DNA from: a virus
Strand: one strand, 5' to 3'
DNA length: 64,000 bases
IMG/VR virus record: IMGVR_UViG_3300021085_000013
Location: 52,900-116,899 of that record
Below are positions 8,725 to 19,800 of the stretch, one piece after another. The notes beneath the pieces were generated by a model. The model was not told where the DNA came from and ran no database searches. It saw only the letters and a program-made list of their open reading frames with translations. How positions within the stretch are numbered: position 1 is the stretch's first letter; each line of letters begins with the position of its first letter. The position numbers and the translations under genes were made by a program.

Positions 8725-11700
8725 TTAGTCTATCGGCATTATTGTTGGGCTATCCCCGGTCATATCTTCGTCATAATACAATTCTACATTAACGTTGCTT
8801 CCACCTATTGCATTTTGCCCAGACTGTTGCCATGATTCAACAAACTCTAGAGAAAACTCCCAATTATCGCTAAGGCTTGTATTTCCAGGAATACTACCCA
8901 TAGGCAGCCATGCATTTCCACCGCCGCCAGTTGGGGATAAACATGACCCACCGCCCGTGAATATCCAATTGTTAGATGGGTTATCCTGAACACATCCATT
9001 GTTGGAACCATTACCAATAATACCTTTAATAAATTCAAATTTATATCCTGCAGCATCCGGATCCTGTATTTTAAGGAATAAGTATACTGTATTACTAAAG
9101 TTATTAACTATTCTACCGTGCGTCATAACTGAATCTCCGGCCTGATCACCTATCGCTGGATACGATGAAGGCGAGTCATTATCGCTATTATAGTATATTG
9201 ATCCTGAAGGTGGTGGAGGCGGTCCGCCACAGCTTTCTGGCATACCAGTGAAACCTGAGTCTGTGCCTATGTTCCAATATACTGAATCTTGTTTCTGCCC
9301 TTCTCCTATTAAAGGGAAGGCATTTGTCATGTTAGGTGATGATGTGTTATCTAATACCTTCTGTAATGGATATTTTCCTAAATCCTGAACAGAGCTTAAA
9401 CCTACGATAGGAGATTGTCCTAATGGAACGTAAATTTTTACGTTTTCTCCAAGATGACCTCGAACACTATTATCTAAATCAGTTTGATTATCATTAGATG
9501 CAAATTCATTATTATAATTAAATCTTTCTGTCATTGATGTAGGGTAATCTCCACTAAAGAAACATACATGTTTATTAATACCATCGCATACTGCAGTTGA
9601 TGCTCCGGCTCCTGATGCTAATGTAAATTTAGTAGACCACAAATGAAAGTTACCGTGTAGAGTTTCTCCTAAGAATCCATTCTCAGATGGTCCACCCCAA
9701 TATTTAGATAGTGTAGGGTAATATGAATTTCCCGTATAAGGATCTCCATTGTATGTAAATGCATCTGTATATGCTATTGATCTGTACCATCCCTGCGCCG
9801 GTTTAACTATTTGATTATCGTTATCTACTTTCCATATATGGGTGGCATAATCATCATACCATTCCCATGTATTTTGGCTCGTTGAAGCCGGGTGATTATC
9901 ATAATTAAATGAACAATAATATTCTGTTATAGTGGCGTTTGAATAGACACTTCTTCCGGAAGCAATACCTCCATTATTTATCGCATCAATAATAGTTTGT
10001 TCTGTCACAGGGTCTCCAGATTGATTGCTACTATTACCGGCAGACTTTCCAAACATATAGTCCTTGTCTCCTTCTACGTCTTTTATAGATTCTCCGTATG
10101 CAAAATATTTATTTTGAGGATTTGCATAAACACTATCTCCACTCGTGATTCCTTGTCCGTAAATATATTTTTTAGATTGTCCATCGATGTGAATATAACA
10201 ATCCTGTAACTCTATTCCATTTTTGTAAAATCTTTCTCCAGCATTTGAGCTTCCACCCCATTCTTGTGAAATTGATTGACCATTTTGTCCTCCGGTCCAT
10301 TGTAGAGAATCAGTGGCTTTAGTAGCAGCATAAAGGGCTGAGACATCTTTTAGTGTTCCACCATAATTGCTATTTTCTATTGGATGCCAAGACGCACTTA
10401 CTCCATTTAAAGTTATTCCAGAATTATCATTACCCCATTCATACCCGACGCTCCCGAGTCTAATTATAGAAACTTGATCACCCATTTTATCATACATGTT
10501 ATGGTTTTCATCAGCTGAATTACTTTGGAGAAGATATACATAATTTGGATTAGCATTAGGATAACCATTAATTACACTATCCGATACACCAGCTCCCATT
10601 CCAGCTCCATAAAGACCACCTAGTAATACATGTTGCTGGTGTACAAGTGTACCATTATTGACGTTATCTGTTCCATCTGGGGAAATTCCGGAAATATTAT
10701 ATTCAAATGTCATAATATCTGGAGTAGCATACGATATACCACCTCCATCTCCCCATGCTTGGCCGTGACATAAATACCATCCAGAATACATACCATATCC
10801 TGCTCCAAAGTTAGATGAGAAATTATGTGCACCATTACTGTAACCTATATAAGAGGTAGTGGAGTCGTTTAAGTAAAAGTTTTGATTAAATATGTCAACG
10901 GGTATCTTTGTTATACTACCAAGCGGCATTGAATTAAATACAATTCCCGGGTTAATCCAACTTACAGTTCCTTCTGTATCTGCAGATATTAATACGTTAT
11001 TAGTATTTGCAAGCACGTCGTATTTTATATTACCTACTGTAAACTTTATTTCTTGACCATTACTTTCTACTTTTATTTTTTCTTCAAAGTTAGAAAGAGT
11101 TCCAATTGTCTGGATTACATTACTCCCGGAACTATTATATGATTCTATATTGGTAAATGTAGACTTGTGATTAATATTGTATTTTCCCCATGGTTGAGCC
11201 GGCACTGGAGTTGATATTGCAAAAGCAGCGGCGTTATCATCGACTCCTATAAATAAAGTAGAATTTGTCGGTGGATCTCCATTTACTGGGTCTACATTCT
11301 CCTGTAGCGATATTCTAAAGGATCTATATTCCCAGAAAGGATCCCATGTCGGAGATCCTGGAGGAGGTGTCATCGTTAATTTAATAGAATCAAACTGAGA
11401 TTCACTAGATTGTATTGCATATTGTCCGTCTGAAAATCTTGAATTAGTTACTACTGTTAATTGTGCCTTGGAAGATGGTGCGTTTGCAAAATCTTGATCA
11501 TTATAATATGGACTTAAATACTCTCCAGTTGCACTATCTAGATGTGCACTTGCACCTATAATTACAACCGGATTAACATTTGCAGATTGATAGAGAGTTT
11601 CGTCAGCCTTTGGATATAATATAGGATATTGTGTGCTAGCTCCATTAAGAAACCATCTTCCTCCAACTGGAGGACCTTCTATTCCCTGTGGACCCTGTGG

Positions 11701-11901
11701 ACCTTGTGATCCAATCTCCCCATTTTCTCCTTTATCGCCGTCTATCCCATTATCACCTTCTAACCCTAAAGGACCAGCAGGTCCTCCATTCGCAAGAAGC
11801 TTAAAATTATAATTAATTTTATCTATTTTATGCTTTGACCACCATTCACTGCTGTTTGGATCTAGATCGCTTTTAAAAAGTTCTTTGATTCTTATATTCA
11901 T
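8725..11901 (-). CDS. Second tail fibre with collagen-like segment and tail-collar domain
   Basis: 1,058 aa, paralogous in design to the downstream fibre. K-I-D-K-I-N-Y-N-F-K-L-L-A-N-G-G at about 25-40 is followed by about a dozen G-X-Y triplets (to residue 78), with proline in X. A collar-like domain lies near 325-400: S-M-P-L-G-S-I-T-K-I, then S-G-W-Y-L-C-H-G-Q-A-W and Y-A-T-P-D-I. A long Gly/Ser/Asn/Tyr-rich C-terminal region follows. The two fibres probably share a trimerisation and attachment scheme but differ distally, which would suit two receptors or a hetero-oligomeric fibre. The stop of the upstream 1,613-aa gene lies 2 nt before this gene, implying co-transcription. Confidence 0.75.
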   Translation of the reverse strand: MNIRIKELFKSDLDPNSSEWWSKHKIDKINYNFKLLANGGPAGPLGLEGDNGIDGDKGENGEIGSQGPQGPQGIEGPPVGGRWFLNGASTQYPILYPKADETLYQSANVNPVVIIGASAHLDSATGEYLSPYYNDQDFANAPSSKAQLTVVTNSRFSDGQYAIQSSESQFDSIKLTMTPPPGSPTWDPFWEYRSFRISLQENVDPVNGDPPTNSTLFIGVDDNAAAFAISTPVPAQPWGKYNINHKSTFTNIESYNSSGSNVIQTIGTLSNFEEKIKVESNGQEIKFTVGNIKYDVLANTNNVLISADTEGTVSWINPGIVFNSMPLGSITKIPVDIFNQNFYLNDSTTSYIGYSNGAHNFSSNFGAGYGMYSGWYLCHGQAWGDGGGISYATPDIMTFEYNISGISPDGTDNVNNGTLVHQQHVLLGGLYGAGMGAGVSDSVINGYPNANPNYVYLLQSNSADENHNMYDKMGDQVSIIRLGSVGYEWGNDNSGITLNGVSASWHPIENSNYGGTLKDVSALYAATKATDSLQWTGGQNGQSISQEWGGSSNAGERFYKNGIELQDCYIHIDGQSKKYIYGQGITSGDSVYANPQNKYFAYGESIKDVEGDKDYMFGKSAGNSSNQSGDPVTEQTIIDAINNGGIASGRSVYSNATITEYYCSFNYDNHPASTSQNTWEWYDDYATHIWKVDNDNQIVKPAQGWYRSIAYTDAFTYNGDPYTGNSYYPTLSKYWGGPSENGFLGETLHGNFHLWSTKFTLASGAGASTAVCDGINKHVCFFSGDYPTSMTERFNYNNEFASNDNQTDLDNSVRGHLGENVKIYVPLGQSPIVGLSSVQDLGKYPLQKVLDNTSSPNMTNAFPLIGEGQKQDSVYWNIGTDSGFTGMPESCGGPPPPPSGSIYYNSDNDSPSSYPAIGDQAGDSVMTHGRIVNNFSNTVYLFLKIQDPDAAGYKFEFIKGIIGNGSNNGCVQDNPSNNWIFTGGGSCLSPTGGGGNAWLPMGSIPGNTSLSDNWEFSLEFVESWQQSGQNAIGGSNVNVELYYDEDMTGDSPTIMPID

Positions 11902-11903
11902 TA

Positions 11904-14900
11904 TTATGCAATTATTTTAGAATGGACTCTAAAGCTATAGTTATATCCAGGCTTTTTATTATATATTAATCTAAAATCTAAAGGCTTTTCTGAGAATCTA
12001 CTTATTTCAAAATTAGTAAGAGGTATATGGCCATCTGACATAATATCTTCAACATGCCTCACATTGTTTAATTTTGAATATTCTTTTTCACCAGCTTTTT
12101 CGAACCCATATACTATAATTTCGTCTAAAATAAATCTAGGAATAATATTTTCTTTTGCGTAAATGCTTACGTCATCTTCTATTGTTGTTTTATCTCCGTA
12201 GGAATTAGCAACATTTACATATTTTCCATAATGTCCTACTATATTATCTTCTTTAAGCTCTTTAACAATCGACTCAACTATATAAAAATCCATATACACT
12301 TTATTACGATCTTCGAATATGTATACTGTATTTACATTTTCCTTTTCGTCATATCTTACTACGTCTAAATCTCTTAAGCTAAATACTCTAGAAGTATGAT
12401 ATGCGGTTATGTCGTATTGGTTTTTCACTTTCATGATAGTAGAGGCAAAGAAAGATCTCTCTTCAATTGGACTTAGTGTTCCGTTTACTTTTATATTTTT
12501 ACCTCCTTCATAGGATCTAGTATAATAGTCTTTAGTATATTTACTATTAAATAAATTTAGATTCTTTTTATCTATAGCTATTTCACCAATAAGGGGGTAT
12601 AGCGGTTGTTTATCTGTTTCTTGACTTAGTTTTAAAACATCACTACCTTCTTCGTTAACTTTATGATAAAAGAAATTAGGTATAATTCCAAACATATTGT
12701 CTATTTTTAAATAAGATGCAAATACACAATTTACCTCTGATAAATTGTTATATTTGGATTGTTCCCACATAAATTCATCCATTTCTTCAAGACTTCCAAA
12801 TGACGGAATGGAGTCTTCTATTTTTTTACTACGATATGGTGGTGTAAATTCTATTACACTTCTAAATAAAGGGTTATATTCTCCATTCATTCTTCTAAGA
12901 TTTGTATAATATCCACCATCTTCCCTAGCAACTAGGTCATGACCAATTTCATTATTACTTAATTTAAATGCCTTAGGTTTATCATCATCCGTTTCAGCGG
13001 TAAGTATAGACGTCTTAATAAATTCTACTCCGTCCTGTATTTCTATTGTGTATAGCCCAGTAGATTCGACACCTTCTTCTGAAATGGTAGTATACGTTAT
13101 ATTAGAATTGCTATTTATTCTTTCTGCCATTCCAGGAGCAACTACATCTTTTAAAACATTTTCCCATCCAGATCTACCACCTTTATCGTATGATAAGACT
13201 ACTGAGTTTGAAATATTACTAGCATCAGTTGGACTAAGATTAAATGATAAATAAATAGATCCGTCATCGTTGGTTTGAACAGCGCCAGGTGTTCCTGAAA
13301 CAATAATATTATTATCATCTACGACTGATACTACTTTCATTCCAAATTGTTGACTAGAAGAATATCCAGGAATATTAAATTTTAAATATGCATATTCTCC
13401 GTCTATCTTAAATATATCTTCCGTGAATTTAGGTTGATTATTTCCGACAGACGCAATTGAAGCTGTTAATAGCTTGGTGTCTTCTTCCCATGAAGAAGCG
13501 CCTGCTGCACCCTGACCTCCAAATTCTAAGAAACCTCTAACACTAGAATCAATGATTTCTCCAGTAGTAGCATCTTTAATATCTGTTAATGTGTATGAAA
13601 GATATCTATCAAATTCAGTGATTTCATTTTCAGGTATTGTTAAATGTATTAGAAGGGTTATAGTTTTAAATTTATCATTTTTTATAAATTCAAAGTCAGC
13701 TCTGGATTCTGACACTATTTCTTGAGCCTTTGGCACATCCGTGTAACACAATACTGTCGAATATTTATAATCGTTTATTTCTGAAGACGCACTGAATGAT
13801 ATAGGTTGACTCAGAGAGAACTCCTTTCTTTCTTTATAAATATATCTAAGTCCTTTAAATACTGTAGAGGAGAAGCTCAAAGAGTCTCCTGATGTAAATG
13901 AAGTATATAGTCTCTTGGTCATTGCATCTACCCAATCTCCATTTAGATCCGATGCTCCTGTAAAGTTTAAAAACGCAGAAAAATAATCATAGTCTACATC
14001 TTTTAATTTACTAGAGATATCGCTATAAGACATTTTTTCATCAGTCGGATTAATGTAATCTCTAAGATATGGTATTTTATCAGAATCTCTCAAATAACTA
14101 GGAATATTCCATATTAAAAAATGTTCCATGTTTAGTTTATCACTATCCCTATCATTTATTATAGAAATATCTGCAGAAAGGTTATCAATTCCAAACGCTT
14201 CATTAGCATTTAGTATATACGGTAAATTTCTTGAATTTATAGCAGTACCTTCTTTTAATGCAAATTTACATATAGTGGGAACTACTCTTGAATTAATACT
14301 TGTTTCTTTTAAAGAGTTTTCATTCAATCTATCATACTCGCTGGCTATTTCAATTTCAGAGCTGTCTCCTTCGGTCGAATCATCTTCTATTATGTTTGCT
14401 AATTTTTTAAATTGAAATAAATCTAGATTTTCATCACCTGGAATAAATATAAATTTAGATGAGTTGTCAATATCTGATGCTAATATTGCGTATTCGGGAT
14501 TAGGTTCACCTGATAATATTAGTTTAGTACTTATCTCTTGGCCATACGATAAAGAAAGGTTAGATGTAACGTTTAATACCTTAACATATTCTTGATCTAT
14601 TGCAGATTTTAAGAAATCTCCTTTTTTAATAAACTCATCGACGAATAGTCCATGGATTACTATGCTCCATTCACCTTCCGAATTTGACTGAGGAACACCA
14701 GAGAAACCGGATCCACCATTAGAGTTTATTATCTCTGTATAACTTGCAGATGAGACTGAAAATGAACTTTCATCTTCCTTATAATTCTCACTTTCAAATT
14801 CTAGATGCGTCACGTCAGAGTTAGTAGTACTATAGAAATCAAAATCAAAATCTTTAAAGTCGTATGCTGAAAATTTACCGAAAGGCGTCTTATATGGATT

Positions 14901-16745
14901 ATATGTAGAGAATACCCTTCTTGTAAATTTTATAGGTTTTTCGAAAATAACTCTAAATTCTTCTGCATTTAAAGGATCTCTAATTATTTCTATAATTCTA
15001 GTAAATTTATCCTTTCTGTCATATTTTACATAATCTCCAACGTTAATGTTACCAACGTCCTTTGAAGAAACTACTAGTCCTTGGTCAATTGCACATCCAC
15101 CTGACATAGTATAAATAGAATAATCTCCAATAGAAAGATCACCAGAAACTATACCACCTTCATTAATAAATTCATTATATCTTTTAGAAAAATGAGAATC
15201 CGCTAATGTACAATCACTCATATCTAAAAACGTATAAGGATTCGAAGTATTGATACCGAATATAGTGGTATATTTATTTCTACCTTGTGAATAATCATCA
15301 ATTACAATCCTACTGCGATATGATTGAGCGCTATATGGTATGATTTCCCCATTTCTTATTGCTCCTGCTAATGCAGCTGCTATTTGAGAAGTGTTTCCTT
15401 GACATGAATATCTACCCTCAGAATACGTTCCAATCGGTAATGTTTCGTCTGCTATAAATATGAAATCTCCTAGATTAAACCTTTCTATAGAGATTTCTAA
15501 AAGATCTCCTAAAAATATTTTATCATTATGAACAGGCGGTTGCGTCAGTGAAAATTTCATAAATCCATTAAAGGCTTTCTTGTCTACGAATGGAGTTTCT
15601 ATTTCATTTTCTTTCTTAGCAGTAAACTTGTTAGAATCTCCCTTAAATGAAGTAGAAATAAACATATTACCGAACGATAAATTATAATTTTCAAAAGAAT
15701 TTTTTATGTGATGATAATTACCTTCATTATCTTTGACCCAGCTCAATATCGGAAGACTAGATTCAGATTCATTAGGAATAATTTTTAAATCCTCAGATTC
15801 ATCATCTATTAAATTTAAGACTCCAAATTTACTTACATTCTCAACTGAGACAGTTCCTTCTTCATGCTCATCAACATATATTCCAAAATATCTATAAATG
15901 TTATAATCTTCTGCATCTTCATCATCAAAGAGAAATTCAATATTCATTACATTAGCTGAAATAATACCATTTCTTTCAAAACTTGATGTAATAGCATTGT
16001 TTGCTAATATCTCTGGAAGATCTTCTCTTATATAATCATCGTCTATATAATCTATTTTATTGACAAAACCACCTATCATCGCATCTATTCCCGAAAAATG
16101 AGTAGGTTCATCTATTTCAAAATTAAAAGAAAGGTGTGAACTTGGAAAAAGAGGATCTTCTATGTGGCTATTTAAATATGCTCCTAATTTAGAGTTATTA
16201 GTAAGATCAAATGATTTAATAATAGTAGCCTTCGAAAGCATTTCTTGAATCCTATTATTTTGACCATCGGCATCTTCTGTATATTTTTTAGAAAAATTAA
16301 CATCTTCTATTCTGTATATTATAAATTTACTGGGGACCTTGTCTTCTAACCAAATAGGAGCAAGTATTCTATATTGTTCATCATACACTTTAGTGTAATT
16401 AAAGGATGCTCCATAGTTATATAAATTTTCATACTGTGAAGAAAAATCCGCACTAACAGCTAAATCAGTATGCTCTCTACCTACTTGATATCTTTTATCT
16501 TTTGGTAATTTTCCATAGAAAAGAGCAACATCTCTATTATATTGACCAAAGTCAGATAGTGGATATTTTTGAAATTCAACTTGTGAGAGAGTTCTACTAG
16601 CCTTAATAGAGCTTAGGTAAATATCTCCTAAAGAATCTGCAACTAACTTAATATTAGAAGTTAATTTTGGATTAGTTCTTAGTAAAGCAAATGATTTGTT
16701 TTTAACCAAACTATTCTTTGCCGCTGTGTTAATAATTTTCGCCAT
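11904..16745 (-). CDS. Giant tail/baseplate structural protein (1,613 aa)
   Basis: I do not recognise the family. It is the longest complete gene here, acidic, rich in Asp, Glu, Ser, Asn and Ile, with many short strands and no membrane segment. The first 110 residues are distinct and more basic (N-P-K-L-T-S-N-I-K-L-V-A-D-S-L-G-D-I-Y-L). It lies between a 1,273-aa structural gene and the collagen-collar fibres, so a baseplate-peripheral or long-fibre proximal role fits. A GATATATA box sits 29 nt upstream, consistent with late expression. Confidence 0.55.
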   Translation of the reverse strand: MAKIINTAAKNSLVKNKSFALLRTNPKLTSNIKLVADSLGDIYLSSIKASRTLSQVEFQKYPLSDFGQYNRDVALFYGKLPKDKRYQVGREHTDLAVSADFSSQYENLYNYGASFNYTKVYDEQYRILAPIWLEDKVPSKFIIYRIEDVNFSKKYTEDADGQNNRIQEMLSKATIIKSFDLTNNSKLGAYLNSHIEDPLFPSSHLSFNFEIDEPTHFSGIDAMIGGFVNKIDYIDDDYIREDLPEILANNAITSSFERNGIISANVMNIEFLFDDEDAEDYNIYRYFGIYVDEHEEGTVSVENVSKFGVLNLIDDESEDLKIIPNESESSLPILSWVKDNEGNYHHIKNSFENYNLSFGNMFISTSFKGDSNKFTAKKENEIETPFVDKKAFNGFMKFSLTQPPVHNDKIFLGDLLEISIERFNLGDFIFIADETLPIGTYSEGRYSCQGNTSQIAAALAGAIRNGEIIPYSAQSYRSRIVIDDYSQGRNKYTTIFGINTSNPYTFLDMSDCTLADSHFSKRYNEFINEGGIVSGDLSIGDYSIYTMSGGCAIDQGLVVSSKDVGNINVGDYVKYDRKDKFTRIIEIIRDPLNAEEFRVIFEKPIKFTRRVFSTYNPYKTPFGKFSAYDFKDFDFDFYSTTNSDVTHLEFESENYKEDESSFSVSSASYTEIINSNGGSGFSGVPQSNSEGEWSIVIHGLFVDEFIKKGDFLKSAIDQEYVKVLNVTSNLSLSYGQEISTKLILSGEPNPEYAILASDIDNSSKFIFIPGDENLDLFQFKKLANIIEDDSTEGDSSEIEIASEYDRLNENSLKETSINSRVVPTICKFALKEGTAINSRNLPYILNANEAFGIDNLSADISIINDRDSDKLNMEHFLIWNIPSYLRDSDKIPYLRDYINPTDEKMSYSDISSKLKDVDYDYFSAFLNFTGASDLNGDWVDAMTKRLYTSFTSGDSLSFSSTVFKGLRYIYKERKEFSLSQPISFSASSEINDYKYSTVLCYTDVPKAQEIVSESRADFEFIKNDKFKTITLLIHLTIPENEITEFDRYLSYTLTDIKDATTGEIIDSSVRGFLEFGGQGAAGASSWEEDTKLLTASIASVGNNQPKFTEDIFKIDGEYAYLKFNIPGYSSSQQFGMKVVSVVDDNNIIVSGTPGAVQTNDDGSIYLSFNLSPTDASNISNSVVLSYDKGGRSGWENVLKDVVAPGMAERINSNSNITYTTISEEGVESTGLYTIEIQDGVEFIKTSILTAETDDDKPKAFKLSNNEIGHDLVAREDGGYYTNLRRMNGEYNPLFRSVIEFTPPYRSKKIEDSIPSFGSLEEMDEFMWEQSKYNNLSEVNCVFASYLKIDNMFGIIPNFFYHKVNEEGSDVLKLSQETDKQPLYPLIGEIAIDKKNLNLFNSKYTKDYYTRSYEGGKNIKVNGTLSPIEERSFFASTIMKVKNQYDITAYHTSRVFSLRDLDVVRYDEKENVNTVYIFEDRNKVYMDFYIVESIVKELKEDNIVGHYGKYVNVANSYGDKTTIEDDVSIYAKENIIPRFILDEIIVYGFEKAGEKEYSKLNNVRHVEDIMSDGHIPLTNFEISRFSEKPLDFRLIYNKKPGYNYSFRVHSKIIA

Positions 16746-16773
16746 TTATGAATAGACTCTATTTTTGTTAGAG

Positions 16774-16781
16774 TATATATC
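16774..16781 (-). promoter_or_regulatory. GATATATA box, candidate late promoter
   Basis: Minus strand CAAGATATATACTC in the 57-bp gap after the 1,273-aa gene and 29 nt before the start of the 1,613-aa gene. Confidence 0.45.
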
Positions 16782-16802
16782 TTGCTTTGTTACAGCAGAA
16801 TA

Positions 16803-19800
16803 TTACCTGTATGGGCGAGCGTCAAAGTCGTATAATCTAGAGGATGAAAAATCTGTATATCCGCTACTAGAGTTGAAGAATCTTCTTCTATTCCACCACC
16901 ATCCACCAGAACCTGAGCTACTTCTATAACTTTGTAGCATTACTTTATTGATACTATTCTTATTAGTACCAACTGCTCTGTATTTAGCATATACTTCGAT
17001 ATCAAACTTAAATTCAGATTTATACGTGTCTAAGATGTCTATCCCTATTTTTTTAGAATAAGTTAAATTAGCAAAAGAATTTCCATATATACCACCTATT
17101 CTACCTTTACCACTTTCATCTTCTCCAAAATAATCTGTCATTCTATATTGAAATACCATATCTACTGAAACAGCATTCTGACTTCCACCTTCTACTATTT
17201 TCTTACCATACTTATTAGGTCCATCTACTGATAGGCTAGTTTGATTTATAGGTGAAAGATATAAGAAAGATCCGCACGAAAGACCACCTAATAAATATTG
17301 ATCATCTTCCGTAAATGAATTCTTAACAGATTTTCTAGGAATAACCGTACCTGATTCATCCATAGGTCCGGATTCTGATCCATCCCTAAATGTAATAGCC
17401 AAAGGCTGATATGGCGTTTGTATTTTTCCGTTTTGGTCATTGGCTCTTTTAACTGCGTACTTAGGCATTGAAACTATTCCAGTTGTCACCATTTCAAACA
17501 CATTTAATCTATTGTCAGGGTCAATTCCTCCCTCATCGGCGTCTTTAATAAGTGGATGAAATTTAGATAAAAATAAACCTTTATCATATTCACTAGAACC
17601 CAGCGTTGTTATCGAAATTAAATCTAGTTCAGAATTATTAGCAGAGCTTTCTACATTACCTCCACCGTATGTTCCGTTCCATATAAAATCTGATCCGTTT
17701 GATGTTGGGCTATTAGTTAATTGACATGTCATAGTACTAGAATCAGCTCCACTAAAATCTCGTAAATGCGTTCTATCGGCAATACTACCTGGAGTAAATA
17801 GTGTATTACCACCATTGTTATTTCTTATTGGATAACTTAAACCATATTCTGCAGTAGTAACTCCGTTTGTTACGGCATGAGAAGATCCCGTATCTGCATT
17901 TGTTGTAAGGTATAAATTACCATTATTAGATATATTTTTAAATCTAGAATATATGAATTGCCCATTTAATTGTGAAGATTGTTCTGGTGCCGTAGCAAAA
18001 TAATTATAAGAATTACCATCTCCAGTTAAGTTTTGATAAACTAAAGGAACTTGATCATATTTTCCTTCTGTCATATAGTATGTATCATTAGATATCATAT
18101 CATCAGGACCAGCATTTGAAGCTAGCTTCATGTTACCTGTTTCTAGATCTATTATACCTAATCCATAATCTTGTTGACTTGTTGAAACATAGGCAGGTTG
18201 TTTAAGATCTCCAACGATTCTTGCACATAGTTCTAAGTCAGATGCCTTGGTGTTATGTAATTCAACTGTAAAGTTTTTAGTAACAACATATCCTTTGCTA
18301 ATTCCCGTAGGTGCATTGTCTACATAATATCCTGCAAATATTTTAGCGGTAGTGTTGTTTTTAACCATAGTGGCAACTCCTTCTTCATCTACAATTTTAA
18401 CTTGTAGTTCTCCAACAGTACCTTCTACTTTAGATTGTAATCTTTCTAATTGATTCTGTAATTCTAATAATTTTTCATAAACACTAATAGGATTCTGTTC
18501 TCCGGTTAAAAATCCTGATGCAAGGCTTTCAGCGCCATGTGCATAGTATGTATCACCTGCTGTAAAGCCAGTATCAAGGTGTGTAAATAAATTCTGAGAT
18601 TCTAAATCATCATTTATTTCAACTTTAACATTATCTAGATCGTTTTGATTTACGAGTGAATTAGCTCCGTCAGTTGCTATTACTCCTTCAGGGAATGGAA
18701 TACTAATAATTTCGGACCATTCTGATTCTACTGGAGTCGTAGGAAAACCTGCTTCAGAAACAGATTTTACCATCATTTCGATAACTTCGCCTTGTCTTAT
18801 CGGTAAATCTATAGAATTAAAGTTAATAGCCTGTGCATCTTCTTCAGATTCTATAATCCATCTATAACCACCGTCTGCTTGCTTTTCTCTTTTTCTAACA
18901 GGACCTTTAACTTCTACCCAGTTTGAAAATGCAGCAGTTTTTTTATTAAATTTAATTTGCTCAATCACGGAAGTTTTTCCAGTAGAAGATGCATACCTAT
19001 ATCTTGCGATAAACTGAACTACTTCTTGTGAAACTTCATCTCCAACTTTTTTAGCATCTGGAATTGACCAGAAACCTCTAACTCTATATTTAGGAGAAGC
19101 TTTGGGTAATTCATTAGATTCTGCAATGGCTTTAATTTCACTAACGCTAGAAGAAAATACCTTTGTCTCAGCTGCTTTTTCTCTAATTAAAGAAGATAGT
19201 TCGTTCTTCTCTCTATTTCTTTCAATTTTAGATGAGAATTTTTTAGTAGCAATTAACTTTCTTTTTTTCTTAATAGTAGAATCAAGTTTTTTAACAGCTT
19301 CCTTTGCAGCGACCTTATCTGATTTAATCTGCTTAACCTTCTGAACACTTGCGTTTTCAGTAAGGTGTTTATTTATCTGAGTAACCTTAAAGTTATCAGA
19401 TTCAATAATCGGTGCATCTGGGATAAGACCTTCCGATGCAGGCGGAATATAATCTACTTTAAGTGCTTTAATGAATTGTCCAAAGTCAGCAACCTCTTCT
19501 TTGTAATATTTAGCGAGAGATGTTATTACACCTTCTTCGTTTTGAATAGTTAATTCATTGGAAAAGAACGCAATTCCTGGTGAAAAATCAGTTGAAGGAA
19601 TTTTAGAAATAGGATCAATTGGCTTAACAAAAACAACTTGTCTTTCATTAAATCCAACTTTAATTTCAATATCAACAGATAAATCAATGTCTTTATAAAT
19701 TCTTAGAGAATCTGCACCAATCTTTACAGGAACATATCCTTCTAATAGTTCTAAACCTACTTGAGATGTTGAAGCATCGATAGAGGTTATTTTATATCTT

